From Branchiostoma floridae (lineage: Eukaryota; Chordata; Leptocardii; Amphioxiformes; Branchiostomatidae), in the NCBI RefSeq assembly GCF_000003815.2, contig NC_049990.1, positions 6,136,330 to 6,200,329 on the forward strand: a stretch of DNA of 64,000 nucleotides. The letters run 5' to 3'. Shown here piece after piece: positions 10,823-23,345 of the stretch. The first letter of the stretch is position 1. Each line of letters opens with the position of its first letter. A model generated the notes under the pieces. That model saw only the letters and a program-made list of their open reading frames with translations, did no database searches and was not told the DNA's origin. The translations under genes were made by a program, and so were the position numbers.

Positions 10823-13800
10823 GAGAAAAAACATATCAAAACAATGTCAAGAAATGTGATGATGATGATGTCAATTTCGAAATGTTCAAAGTAATTGTAG
10901 TTTGCAAGTTTTGCTCCTAAATTCAAACCTACATACAAGTGACTACCTCTTTATAACTTATCAGGACAATCTTGCAATTGTGATCACTTTCTAGTGATAA
11001 ATATAAAATAGAAAAATAATAAATCTTGACATCAAGACACTAGAAAACCTGCTTCCATCATCACTACTGTACTATAGAATTGTTACAACTCCGAACCTAA
11101 TTTTAAACACAGTGAAAACCTCCTTTCTCTTCTGCTAGTTCCTGTGGAAGTGCATGCATCTACATAACAGCAGCACATTCTTAAAGTAAAATAAAAGACT
11201 GGGTCATTCAAAAAGTTCCCAAACACACAGCATATTATCCGCAGTACCACATCCATCCTATTCTAGCTCCAGGTTGTTCCTCAGCTTCCTTACAAAATAC
11301 TCTGGAATCCGTTCATAACAGAGCAACAGTTGGCATACAACTCCTGTCATGGGTACTCCTCGAATGCCTATCTTTCTACCATACATTTTCAACATCTCCT
11401 CACTACAGAGAGACCAAGACCCCCCTCCACACAATTTACCCAATTGGTCGCACGGACTTGCACTTCTACCTTGCCGTTAATTACACTAAAGTAAAATCCT
11501 GGCTAGAGCCCTGATACTATTACTATTAGTACAAGGGAGGTAGAGGCACACCAAAAGCTGCCGTGACCTCTGTAGCTGCCTTGTAGTCTTCTCAAGGCTA
11601 AGCACAAGATTACTGCCTCCTTCAAGAACATGTCTCCCATTACACAGGAAGTACACATCTTAAACACCACCCTTCCCAGTACAACTCACTACATAGCAAC
11701 AAACCAATGGATTACTCCAATAGAGTACTAGTAACCCTTTTGTTAGGGCATACAAAGTCGTTTGCTTGGTTCTACAACATCTTAAACACCAACCTTCCCA
11801 TTACAACTCACTACAGAGCAACAAACCCATGGATAGACTAGAGTAACCCTTCTGTTGCTGTTAGACCAAATTGGCCAAATAGTCATTCAACACATAGCAA
11901 CCTGTCCTCCTCGGCCGACCAACTCCTCTAGTGTGTTGAATGTCTATATGGCCAATTTCTACTATTTTTCCAGCGACCTGGGGAGCCTGGTAGACGCTAG
12001 TTAGACTATACAAAGTCGTTTGCTTGAAAGCAAAAATTCAGCTAATGCCTACAGATCAAGATGAAAATAGACGACTGGTCTGTTTCTATATGTGTCCAGG
12101 GAGTCCTGAAAAACAGGATGAAGCCTGAGCGATGTAACTCTGGTAAAACAAATAAAATGAAAATGAAATGGGAGGAAAAAACTGTACCTATTCTCTATAA
12201 CTGTGTGGAGCAAGGTACAGATTCACAATCTGATTTGCTAGTTCAGCATTTTTAATATTCTTTCTAAATCTGGGAACCAATAGCCTGGGAACCATACCAT
12301 CGAGGCGCTCGGCGGTGTAGGGGTGACCGCCCGTACAGTTGATTGGTACAGGCCGGGGGAGTTCTTACGGGGTTAGATTAATTTAGTCGCGCCCAATCTA
12401 GTAACAAGTAAATGTATAGTTTAGCAAAGAAAATGGTAATTTGGCAATTCCATACTGTTTGGAGCTGGTTGACAAACACCATAAATAACAGTGTGTACAA
12501 CAAGTAGCTATAAAAGTATAAGTACTATAACTTATCCAGTTCTTTCTGCCACCAAAAGTAAGAAGAATCAATGAATTATGAAGAACAAAAAATATAGTAG
12601 AACCTTGTGCATTTGATCCACATTTGATAACCACACTTCCCCAACTCACATCATCAATATAAAAGGATTTTAGTTTAAAACAGTATTGCTAAACTAACCA
12701 GTGGTACGATGTTGGAACCTTCCATACTCACATGATCACGTAATCTGAAAACAAGCAAACAGCGACCACGTGACAAACCATCGAGCAAAGGTCACTCTAA
12801 GGTAACTCATAACATCCTGACACAGATAGACTGGCTGGCTGGGGACCCCTTAGGTTGGGTAAACACCTCTCAGCTCTCATCATCTCTAAGCAGATGTTGG
12901 GTTAAGCTCAGTGTTTTACAATTGTTTCTTTCACGCCTTTCAGATAGTTCAAGCTTTTACCGTTTTGCCACCTACCTAGGACGGTAGATTACTAGATAGA
13001 CAGAAAACATACATAAAATTCAAACTAACTGAGTCAAACCCTATATAACAGGGATTTCCTAAAATAAAAAACAAACCTCTTTGCCTCCCTCCTACGACTT
13101 GTAGTATAAAGTATAAAGACATAGAAAATGGCTCAAGAACACAACAAAAAACACAGCATACATCATATACATTGTAGAGGTGTCATATCTATCGTGATAT
13201 GTGTCATATCTATCATCAGATATGACTGTTAGTGTATCAGTTGAAGTTAGACAAGTGTACAATTCATACATTTTCAGGTCTACTTTTTCTTGAAGCCAAC
13301 ATTCCACATGTTTTGACACCTTTTTTATGTCCACAAAGGGATTTCGATAAACTTTCAGTTTCTTTGTTTTTTCCAGAACAGAAGCCAGGCATGTGCGACA
13401 AGTTGTAATCCCGGAAACAACAAGGTGGCCCTGGGCTGGGGAAACGTGGATGTGACATCCTTCCATCCAAATGCAAATCTTCCCTTAGGGAACTAGCATG
13501 AATCAGCGTTTCCCAAACCAAGGGCACTTAAACACAATAATTGTTTTTTGATAAGGGCATACAAATTCAACTCCTTGGTTGTCAGCCATTTTACAGTAAG
13601 TATCTAGCAAGAGGGAAAACGTGTATCTGACTTCTGAAAATAATTTCATCAGGTTGGTAGAATATAGGATAAGGTGCCTGAAATACATCGAAACAGAAGT
13701 ATTTTAGTGAGTACAATCTGGTTGTGTAAAAGAATCCTCCTATATCGAATCTGACTGTATCACCTCGAGAAAATGGGAGCTGTGCACATAATGTTTCTAC

Positions 13801-16029
13801 TTTCTACTGATTTTCTAGTTAGAATTTTTGTTCATCACACATTGTGAAAGCTCCAAAACTGTTTTAACTTAAAATTTAAGTCAGTTTCCTAAATCCTTGA
13901 ACCAGCAAATTATATTGGTAAGACCTTCTGGCCTTGTAAGAAAATACTGGGAAGATTTATCATCATACAAAATTGATATTATGTTGAGAAATATTTCCAG
14001 TATGGGGAGGACAGCATTATTCACAGCTTGATATAAACACTACAGAAATACAAATCTGATTCAGAGGTCACACTTCCTCCGAGGTTCTGTATCGGCCCCT
14101 ACTTTTGGAACATCTGCCATTTTGGAATATACCAACTTTTCTCCCGACTGCGACAAGAAGACTTTCCCCTCGACCTCGCAGGAAACTCCGGGCCCCAACC
14201 CAGGAAGCTGTCCTAGCATCCTTATTTATGTACACCAAACTTTAAACAAAGTTTTGACGCCCGGCCAATTCTCTGGGTACCGCCAGGGGTTCTATATGAT
14301 CCTCTTTCACGGGAAACTGGGGTGAAGTTTTTGAAGGATAAAGCTTTCCCCTCGTAAAAAATCGGGTGGTTCTACCCTTGTTAATGTGTCAGGTACCGTA
14401 ACAAATAATAGCAAGACATCTCTCTGATATGTACCATGCACACTGTAAGAATGGGGCTAATTGCCAGCGAACACACGGGTCTGCCTAGATACAATTGCAA
14501 CTTGTGGTCGTGAATAGAACGGGGTCACACGACCTTTGACCCCACACCTGATTGGGGGATTGAACAAAACCTGCAGGTATGCCTGGTATGATCTTATGCA
14601 ATGGTACAGTACCGAGGGTTTCCTCCACAGTTTGCTACTGAAGAGGCACAAACTAGAAGTGAGGCACAGTCCCTCTCAGTTGTGTGACCCTCTTTCTTAT
14701 AGATCTGACACACTGTGTGGCTTTCCCTCTATGGTTCACTGAAAGAGACACAGGATTACAAACAGATACAAGGGTGACGGCAAAGACAAAAGAAGGTGGT
14801 CAGACAAGAACATGATACTTCTGGGTGTAACATTAGTTTTCAAGTGGCCCGCCTTTCATTCATACTCCATGCCATGAAAGAAATACCTCCACATACAAAG
14901 GCATGCCCTGGTCCATGTGTCAAACAAAACTATAGACAATGCACAACAACCCAACGTAAACATTTGCCGAGCAAATAAAACCAGACATGCGTCCTTTACA
15001 TCTACCATATAAACTTTCCATACGAATAATCACTTGAGTCTGACAGAAGAGACACACTGTGGTAACTGTTCTTCACTTCACATGTGACATATGACATGTG
15101 AAATTTGAGCGACCCCTCTGGTATGGTCTGACTGTCTAAACAGTTTGGCAGAGGTATTTATCCTGCAATTGAAAACAGCTCTCATTTCCTGTCAATCAAA
15201 ATTTTTTCACCAATCACTTTACAGGTCATCTGATAACCTTGTGCTTTGTCATCCTGATAACAAATTACAAAACTACAAAAAAAGAGTTCTTTTCTCTTCA
15301 CAAAATCTTTCAACCTATGAGTGAATATAGATTGCAAAAGGCACAAACTAAAATACTTGACAATAGCTTATTGAAAATATCAGAGATGCTGGAATATTTG
15401 GAACATACATAATGAATAATGAGTGGGAAGTTTTGAAGTTGCTGGCAGTGTTTACATTCTTTTTGTCAACAGGATTGTGAATAATGTGAAATCATAAATA
15501 TTCACAGCAGGACAATGCAAATAGCAGCTAGAATGTACAAACAGGGACGTGTTTTTCTTTTACAAAAAGCTATTGCTTCCAAAACTTTATACTACATCAT
15601 CATATATGAGTATTTTGATTGATTAGGACACAATATTTTAATTTTCCACCCAAAAAATCCCCAACTACTTAGAAGTTCTTACATGCCACAGCGGATCTTT
15701 CCACAACAGTCTTGCAAATCAAATGCACATTTTCCCACTTACTATCTCTCCATCTTTCTTCTGAGAAGATGACTAGATAAAAAGAAATACATAAGTTGAG
15801 GAGGGCCAATTCTTTTGTGATATGCATTATCATGTAAAAGTATAAGGGATCCATTCACACACTGTAAATCTCATACAAAGGAGAAGGTTTGGCCTCTGGT
15901 GGAATTGTTTGACCACCAGAGCTGGTTACAATTAGGACGAATGTGCCAGAATTCATAGGGAGATCACAACAGTAGAAATCCCAGAGGTATGGAGTATTAG
16001 GGGGAACTGCAACTCCCTCCATTTGGCTT
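10823..16029. other. Non-coding interval, likely first-intron sequence of the minus-strand gene
   Basis: No further exon could be supported. A foldback fragment lies at about 11865-12005 (CCAAATTGGCCAAATAG and its inverted partner GGCCAATTTCTACTATTT, plus GACCTGGGGAGCCTGGTAGA). The segment 14095-14330 is less AT-rich and contains a minus-strand AAAATGGCAGATG context, which could be an alternative start exon. The evidence for that is thin. Confidence 0.4.
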
Positions 16030-16539
16030 TCAACAGTGGTGAACTACTTTAAAGCGGTAGCAACCACTGCGGCGAACAATAAGCCTTTCTTTTCCTACAG
16101 TCTTGACATACACTGTTGTGTGTCTGGGGCTAGGGACTGAACTTCGGTGTCGGCCATCATCCAGTTCAATGTAATTATCTACACATACCAATGCACCCCC
16201 GGGGTACCCATTGGTTGCTTCCAGATAAATATCCTTACAAATATTCCCAAGTATATACAGAATGGTATAAACACTTTCACGCTCGAGAGAGCGGTGCACA
16301 CTCCTTTCATGAGAACAAAATCTGGCCTTCTTTCTCCGCGGTAGATGGGAAATTACAGTCGCACCAGGGTCAAGTATGCAGTGTAAATATACAGGAAAGA
16401 GAGCGGCGCGGCACTGCTTGGGATATAGCGGGAGACACTGATCTCCCCTGGGCTGCCCCGTCCTTCTAAGACTATCTAACGGTCCCCCTAAGATAGCTAA
16501 GACTTCCCTAAACCCGAGGAAACCCCCAGCCCGACGCCC

Positions 16540-16800
16540 CTTGAGTGTTTTCAGGAAACTTCCCCGGCCAGACAATGGGTCAAGTCTGACGGAGGAGACC
16601 CCAGACGTTATCCAACACCCCGCCCCAGCTGCCGCCGGGGTTCCCGGGCCCGGATCCAGGCTGGCCCGGGCGCAACCGGCGGCCCCCAGCCCTACCCAAC
16701 CAAGCCGCCAGCTAGACTTCAACCGGGAGAAAGCGGTCGGAAGCCGGGCTGGGGCTTGGCGGGGAAGGGGCTCGGGGCGGGGACAGACATCTGGCGAACT
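16540..16800. promoter_or_regulatory. GC-rich CpG-island-like block
   Basis: This stretch is far richer in G+C and CpG than the surrounding AT-rich DNA, with runs such as GGGTTCCCGGGCCCGG. It is open in two opposing frames, as expected from low stop frequency in GC-rich sequence. Together with the promoter motifs at 17060-17115 it probably marks the 5' region of a gene. Confidence 0.45.
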
Positions 16801-17035
16801 CCTGGTGAAAATTCTTCAGTCGACTTCATCAGCACCAGTGCCACTCAACTTGAATCCTACCTGTTTTGTTTACCGCCGCCCAAGAATGTCTCCCCCTCGC
16901 GCATCCAACGGACGTCCAGAATCGACAATCAAAACGGAAATCAAGCACAAAACGAACGCATAACAAACTGAGTAAATCTTAGACCTCAAACGTGGCAGAA
17001 ATGTGCTGAAGATCTGGGTTCCATCTGGTGCCTAC

Positions 17036-17115
17036 CTCCAGAGTTTTAAAAGTCCGTCGCCATCTTGACTGCAGTAACTGCACATGCGCGGAGAATGGAC
17101 CAATCAGAGCGCTCG
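17036..17115 (-). promoter_or_regulatory. TATA-less promoter and candidate non-coding first exon (minus strand)
   Basis: Read on the minus strand, the order is an inverted CCAAT box (CTGATTGGTCC), an NRF1-like GCGCATGTGC and a YY1-like CAAGATGGCGAC. A donor CTCTGGAG/GTAGGC follows at 17036/17035. YY1 sites in this orientation commonly sit at or just after transcription starts. The ATG in the YY1 site opens only a five-codon frame (ends TTTTAA), so it would be an upstream ORF. The transcript would run towards the exon at 10544-10822. Confidence 0.45.
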
Positions 17116-17472
17116 GCGCGCCAAGTGTAAGACGTGACGACTGACCCAGACTGGACTGACCATAGGTGATCAGGAGCACTTCGTGGTCTCCGCCTCAAGA
17201 AAGCTCTAGAAATTCTCTTTTCCAGTCTTATTTTCACCATTTCTTCCCGCACCGCTCTAAGTTAAAGAGATGTGGAGGGTCGGATTGTGTTCAGTGCGAG
17301 TGTGATACATACGGAATACCAAGTCTGACTGTTGATAGCCACGTTGCCGTGTTTACGGGGAAGCAAGGGAGTGCGCTTTTCTCGTCAGTCTTCCACTAGT
17401 GACACCTGAGCGAGGAAGGTAGGACGTGCCTCCGAGCTGCTGCTTTCTTCACACGTGCCTGAGGAACAGCCA

Positions 17473-17531
17473 TGTATATATAGCCCGAAGTCTCCGACCG
17501 TGCTTTGGCAGACACTACCAACGGTGAGGGC
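17473..17531 (+). promoter_or_regulatory. Candidate TATA promoter with short first exon
   Basis: TGTATATATAGCCCG at about 17472 is followed about 50 bases later by CACTACCAACG/GTGAGG, a good donor. This would give a plus-strand first exon transcribed away from the minus-strand promoter 370 bases to the left. No downstream coding exon on this strand was recognised, so the assignment is tentative. Confidence 0.3.
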
Positions 17532-17539
17532 GCAGATGT

Positions 17540-20500
17540 CGAACACCCTGGAATTTAAAACCGTACCCGGCTAGCTCACAGGAGCCAACGTAGCGTCAAG
17601 TGATACTCAGACAAAAAGGTTACGCAAGAATCTGGATAAGTTTTGCAAACGGCCAGACGTTTTAGACAGTGACTGAAACGTCTGACGTTTTTCTGTTACT
17701 CTAGCAGTGAGTATCACATTACCGTATGTGGATGTCTAACCTTAATCGACGTCGCAACGTCAACTGAGCTTCCGAAGATCGCCGTGTTAAAATTCTAGCA
17801 ATTTTTGTTTCGTACTAGTGCTGTCATACCGGCCACGCAGTAGAGATTTTGATGTTTGCTATGAGCAGAGCCATTCATCCGGCAATTTCTCTTGCATTTC
17901 ATAGGCCATCCTATACTTCCTTCCCTGAAAAAAAATCAGTGAAGCTAATATCACACCCAGGCTAATGTTGTGGTTATTCTGAAATTAATTTTTGCGCTCT
18001 AACAGGCTTTCTAATAGTACAGGTCAGTGATTTTATACAAAGTGTCGTTACATGTACTCTGTACGCGTAACAGGTAGTTATTACAAGACGATTTATACGT
18101 GGATTGAACTTCTTCTTTGGATCGACAATTAGCTTGGCAATTTACAATGTATCTATCTTTCCTATGGTCGCTTAATTCTTAGTAATGTTTAAGATATTGG
18201 ATACGATAAGCAATGTACGTTTTGGCGCATTCTTCTCCAGCTAATACAACACCGTATAATCTTTGCCCACGCGGCCGGCAGAACGCCAGAACACACCCTG
18301 TCATTCCAGGAATCCTCCGTTTCCCCAACCTATCTTGGAAAAACAGTTCAAACTCTGCGTACACAGTACTAGTACGTAAAGCAAAGTTTGAACCGTAATT
18401 TCCAGCACAGAAATTGTCCTTGTCCGACACATTGATTTCTAGACTGTGTTTAACGCCAGTCTTTGTCAAGGAATGAGAAACACATCGCTTCTTTGACGTC
18501 GTGTTACTATATGCAAATGAACGAGTGACTCGGTCAGCAGTGGATCATAAGAGAAAATGCAGAAAGTTTATGGCGCCCCCCGTCTCTTTAGTTGTGGCTG
18601 TACGGTCCTGATGTAAATGGTGGCAGTCAAAAATTGTTAAATCTGTGTATAAAATTACGATTCAAACTTCAGAATTATAGATGAACTTTAAAGCTATCAC
18701 TTATTTATTTATACATTTACTACCATGTCTATAGTGCTTTGTGCCCTAGCTTTGAAATTAAACTCTAAACACGCTAAATCGGGTATATCAGATGTTGAAT
18801 TGTATGCGTTGTTATATGACCACGCCAAGTAAATGTATTGGTTTTAGTTTTTTGTACGAAAATATCGGAGTAGGGGCGCAAAATAAGAAGGCCGCACATC
18901 TTGAGTTATGCCCATAGGCTTTAGGCTGGAGCCACAGAGTCCAACTACAAAACAATTATCTTTCAAGTTTTGAAACTGCAACAGCTATAGTATGAAGCAA
19001 CGGACATTCTTCAGCCATTTAGACACAAGGTACAAGCATAATGACGGATTGATTAATATCCTGAACGGTGCATAGATCTTTCCAAGAATCTTTCTGTTTA
19101 TTTTGTGAATCAGAAAAATGATGCTGTGAACCATGAAATTAAGCTGGTGTGGCCTTGTATGCGGATGTAGGCGCCGGTGGTGGGCTCACCAGCTCGCGTA
19201 GGGGATTGGCATGTGGGCGTTATCTTCCAGGAATTCATAATGCGTGTTTTGCTGAGTGGTGTTGACAAACACTTTTGACCTCGGGGTGGCTACTCTTTGG
19301 CTGACGGAGCCTTGGAATGGAAATGGGGCCCAAACTTTCCTTGTACTTATACTTATACTATATTTCTTGGTTCTCAATTATAATATCTTGTCAACTGCTA
19401 TATAGCTAGAGCTCTATTTCATCACTTTTAAACTCAAATCTTGGTTTTTCTTTGCACATTGTATCACAAAAAACGCATGTACTATATACACCAGAGTGTA
19501 TGCATATATATATAGCAGAATGGAACAGTAGTGTGCCTTCACTCTGTAACCCTATGTTAATGATTTTAATGATAAAAGAAATAAAATTTGCGCTTTGTGT
19601 GCGATTTTTTTTCTCTGTCAAGATATGTCAGTATTTGGTAAGAACGTTACAATATTTTGTCATGGTTTAATGCCATTGATATTTTGGCCTTGAACTACCC
19701 ATGCTAGATTCATGTGGTACTTTTAAAAAAGTCTCGGTCTCACCCAGAAAGAAGGAATATAACTCAGATTTCGGAGCATACATGTAGCTGCAAACTATCA
19801 ATCCGTCAATGTCCACCATATGTCTACCAAATCACTGTGATAATTTCATTACGAGGGAACCCTTCAAGTTCAATATCAGTAGAAGAGAGAAAAGTACAGA
19901 CGATTTATAACTCTGGCCAGAGCTGTGTGTCGTTCTGGTGTCAATCTTACCTTCAATGATTGACATTCGTGTGGACATGGATACCAGGCTTTATAGTTTA
20001 CGGTTATGCCCGGAAATAATTTGAGTTGTGCCCCTCCTTTTATGGATGAGGTCACGAACTTTCTGAACGCCCCTCGTACATCTCCTGAACCAGTACTTCA
20101 GATACTCTCCAAGCAGAGGTTAGGCTCCGGCTGTTTTTTAGTCGTTTTTATCAGGTTTTGACAATACAAGGTACAACACAAAATAGAAAGCCCGATAAAA
20201 ACGACTAAGAAAACGTTAAAAAAACAAGTTTCACTTGAAAAAGTTTAAAGGCTACCGTGATCTTGTTTAAGAGCTGAGTTTAAAACCTATACAAGTGACC
20301 ACCATTACACCAACCATTGGACCTCCTCTACACAAGGACCACTCTGACCGCTTGTTGGTGGTCCTTGAGATAATTTTCCCCATTGACACACGCCATGAAC
20401 ACCTGTCCACATAGACCAGAATTCATCGGTCCGTTGAGTAGTCTTTTTGGACACTGTTAAGATGGGTTCACACATATATTGGACATCACACATATGTTAG

Positions 20501-20708
20501 ACAATTCATCTCCCACTGCTTACGGAAAAGAAGTCAAACCCATCAAATAGCTTAAGTATAAATAGATTAAGACTAGCGCCGTTATTCCCTTCTGATTTAT
20601 CTATGAGTATCATTTACCTTCTTTGTTAAGTCTTATTATGTATACCACTACTGCTTTGCTTTGTATGCAATTAGCTCTCGGGCATGAATTTGCAATAAAA
20701 ATTATTAT
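17540..20708. other. Non-coding region
   Basis: No supported exon. A short LINE-like 3' tail (TGAATTTGCAATAAAAATT) ends near 20706. A minus-strand open frame of 96 codons at 18179-18469 has no splice support or recognisable motif and was not called. Confidence 0.45.
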
Positions 20709-21000
20709 TATATTCAAGTCCTTTCGAGTTTCGTATGGAGTTCTTAGCCTCTGCCAGGCTCCACAGGTCGCTGCAAAAAGAGTTAAAATTGGACAAATAT
20801 AGACCCATAACATGCCAGAGGAGTTAGCTGTCCGAGAAGTGTGGTTTGCAACCGGCTAATTTCGATGGCATGTTATCTCGCAAGAAGAAGAAGAAAAGTT
20901 ATCTCGCTACATTTGTCCTATTTGTATTATTTTCTCTAGTGACCTGTGGAGCCTGGTAGAGGCTATGACTTCCATACAGACCTCATACGAACTTGAATAT
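20709..21000. repeat. Large palindromic foldback element (copy 1)
   Basis: The left arm (TATTCAAGTC, CTCTGCCAGGCTCCACAGG, AAATTGGACAAATATAG, GAGGAGTTAGCTG) is mirrored by the right arm (CTAATTTCGATGGCATG, ACATTTGTCCTATTTG, GACCTGTGGAGCCTGGTAGA, GAACTTGAATA). A second full copy lies at 25987-26332 and a half copy at 25130-25265. It has no coding content. Confidence 0.65.
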
Positions 21001-21082
21001 ATACGCACGTGTGTGAACCCACCTTTAACTGTACTCCAGTGTCTAATGATAGTCATATGCGGCATTATCCTACAGTAGATCT

Positions 21083-21192
21083 TAGCCTGGTACCCAGCCG
21101 TAATATCGCTCCCGAGTCTCTTCTCTCTTCGTCGTAATTGCGAAGAGGAGAGAAGAGACTCGGGAGCTATATTACGGCTGGGTACCAGGCTA
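21083..21192. mobile_element. 110-bp MITE with 9-bp target-site duplication
   Basis: The ends TAGCCTGGTACCCAGCCGTA and its inverted copy bound a 110-bp hairpin with further inner symmetry (GCTCCCGAGTCTCTTCTCTC). The flanks are AGTAGATCT on the left and AGTAGATTT on the right, a 9-bp duplication with one mismatch. The copy at 22059 has the same length and also a 9-bp duplication. Confidence 0.8.
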
Positions 21193-21417
21193 AGTAGATT
21201 TTACTTACTTAGGACTTGTGGTCCTTTGGGGCGACTCCTTTATCCACACCTCATCTCAAGGACGATCCCTCACCGCTCGACATGGCTCACAGACGAACAG
21301 GCGAACCCGATCCTCGTCTCATTTCCTGGTCCCTGGGTTGGGTCATGGTCACGGCCTTAACCACAGTCGGCTCCAATCAGGAGACAACGCCACTGATAGA
21401 GCACTGTCCCAGGATTA

Positions 21418-21837
21418 AAGGTGGTATCTCACTGCACTTGGGTCAGGCTTCAGCGCTGTTGTGTTATTTTCGCTGATTTTTTTTAAAGATTTAGATACTG
21501 TTAATGCAGAAATGTTCGCGGTGGATTAATTTTCGCGGTGACCACTTCACCGCGAATTTAAAACAACCGCGAACATTTTTCTATTATGGTACTAGTATTA
21601 GACTGCAGTCTATGGTGTTACCGCGAACTTAAATCCACCGCGAAAAGTCCCTTTTCCCGCTACCGCGAAATTAAATCCCCCGCGAAGTATTGCGTAATAT
21701 GTTAAAGTATGACTTAGAAGACAACAAAATATGCAAAACGTAAGAAAATTTGTTCTTCATCTCTGAAATTCGTTGAGTAATCTTTTGAATCCCGCAGTGC
21801 CGCACCGGTGCCCCAAGTGCAGTGAGATACCACTTTT
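21418..21837. mobile_element. Foldback element with nested TTCGCGGT element
   Basis: GGTGGTATCTCACTGCACTT near 21420 is mirrored by AAGTGCAGTGAGATACCAC near 21816. The interior is interrupted at 21496-21700 by a member of the TTCGCGGT foldback family, so the outer element is older. A related end (CCCCAAGTGCAGTGAGAATC) occurs at 47280-47300. Confidence 0.6.
21496..21700. repeat. TTCGCGGT foldback family, copy
   Basis: The element begins TACTGTTAATGCAGAAATG. It contains alternating TTCGCGGT and ACCGCGAA motifs in both orientations around a central ATTAGACTGCAGTCTA-like palindrome. The same architecture occurs at 30234, 39553 and 62751. It has no coding content. Confidence 0.7.
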
Positions 21838-22058
21838 ATGTACATACCTGGGACTTCGAGTCAGCCTGACTGGTGACTTGTCTGTATTTGAGAGTAAAAT
21901 CATCTTTATTCTGTATTCTGTACAAGATGCATTATATACTTAATACACGTTAAAGTCCCATGGCAACCTTTTATCTCGTGATTCGATATCAACCGTGAGA
22001 AGGGCGCAAGGCAGAAAAGAGACTACAATATACTTGTCTCTATAGGGAAGCGCATTGG

Positions 22059-22168
22059 TAGCCTGGTATCCAGCCGTAGTATAGCTCCCGAGTGTTTTAT
22101 TTTGTGTACGAAAAAACAAAGAGGAGAGAATGGGCTCGGGAGCTATACTACGGCAGGATACCAGGCTA
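22059..22168. mobile_element. 110-bp MITE with perfect 9-bp target-site duplication
   Basis: TAGCCTGGTATCCAGCCGTA at the left and its inverted partner (one difference, CGGCAGGATACCAGGCTA) at the right bound 110 bases. GCGCATTGG is repeated exactly at 22050-22058 and 22169-22177. This is a clean insertion. A 9-bp duplication is typical of Mutator-like transposition; that class assignment is inference. Confidence 0.85.
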
Positions 22169-22959
22169 GCGCATTGGACATTTAAGGCGTTTTCTATTAA
22201 ATATGAGTATACGTCATATTGGAAGATATTGCGTTTTACAGACGTAAAAACCATGCGTACTTAATCACATCTAGTTTCTATAGGAAAACAGTCCTGAAGT
22301 ATATTCCCTGATCATGTAGGTGTGTTTCTTGCACAGTAAATAGCATAAGATGCAAAAACTGTGCACGTTCGCAATTCTCAATAGTCAGTGGCGTAGATTG
22401 CGATGCTATTACGTACTTGGCAAGGCGTTCTGAGTCCCATAGTTAAGACTGCTGGATTTAGCGGGACCTTGGCATCGATAACACTACAAGTGTTGCGGAA
22501 ATACACATCGAGGTTTCCTAGGTCACTAAGTACTAGTGATATTACATAGCCTGGGTATTAGCTATTTTAGAAGGAGGTGAGTGAACTCTTTGGACTACTC
22601 AGCTGTATATATTACAAAAGCTGCTTTAAAACGAGCAACGATTTCTCCATGGTGAGTAGGTTTATAAAATGTAACACGAAATTACCCACGGTGAGATTCT
22701 GACCATCTAGAAACGAAATGATCCTTCCATTTACAATGTATTGATTATCATCTCTTACCACGATTACAGATTTTCATCGGCCTACGGAACGGTCCACAGT
22801 TTCAGTCAACTAGATTGATAAGGACCAAGTCAAGTCCAATGCGAAAAAAAGAAGGAAAGAAGGGAAGAATGATTTGTAGTCGAAGTATCATGATCATGAG
22901 GCGCCTTTCTACATCTTGTTCGTTTTCAACTTGTGTCGTACTGTGATGTGAAATCTGTA

Positions 22960-23095
22960 TCAAAGACTTGTGTTAGCCCTTCTTGTTATGTCTTATTCTA
23001 TACACCTATTTTGTACTTTGTGTAACAGTCGCTGCCATACTTTGTGCCATGTACAAATGTCGAGCAATAAAGCTCATGTTAATCTATGTGGCCAA
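22960..23095 (+). mobile_element. LINE 3' tail fragment
   Basis: The segment around TTGTACTTTGTGTAACAG, GTGCCATGTACAAATG and GCAATAAAGCTCATG has the layout of the other LINE tails in this window: a tract mentioning a gcc/gtg cluster, then GCAATAAAG. It has no coding content. Confidence 0.4.
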
Positions 23096-23129
23096 CGCTT
23101 AACAGTTATTGAGATGGGCTGGGGGTAAA

Positions 23130-23345
23130 AAGGTACAGGTAGTCCCATATTTGGGCCATAGCGGGCACTGCGGGGTGTAGGTTTCCTCTGTGTCTAAGGA
23201 CGGTACAGGAAGGCAGAGCCCAATCGTTTCCTTTCACCGCTTTTTACCTCCCCAACCGAAGTCAGGTACCCATTTTCAACCCGGGCGGAAGGAGAAAAGT
23301 CGTGTCAAGTGCCTTTCCCATGAGTACAAGATCAGTAGCTTTGTC
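23130..23345 (-). repeat. SINE body
   Basis: It shares the block order GGAAGGCAGAGCCCAATC, TTTTTACCTCCCCAACC, GTCAGGTACCCATTTT, CCCGGGCGGAAGGAG and GTGCCTTTCCC with the copies at 8440 and 28285. The pol III head is missing or too diverged to see. Confidence 0.55.

Noticed and set aside
16030-16722. 230-codon minus-strand open frame
   Set aside because: It overlaps a GC-rich block in which the opposite strand is also open. It shows no domain-like content, no splice structure and an implausible composition, so I attribute it to low stop frequency in CpG-rich DNA.
16541-16963. 140-codon plus-strand open frame
   Set aside because: Same GC-rich block; Pro/Arg/Gly-rich translation without recognisable motifs, overlapping the open frame on the other strand.
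18179-18469. 96-codon minus-strand open frame
   Set aside because: Looks protein-like in places, but there is no family resemblance, no splice signals in phase and no supporting neighbour exons.
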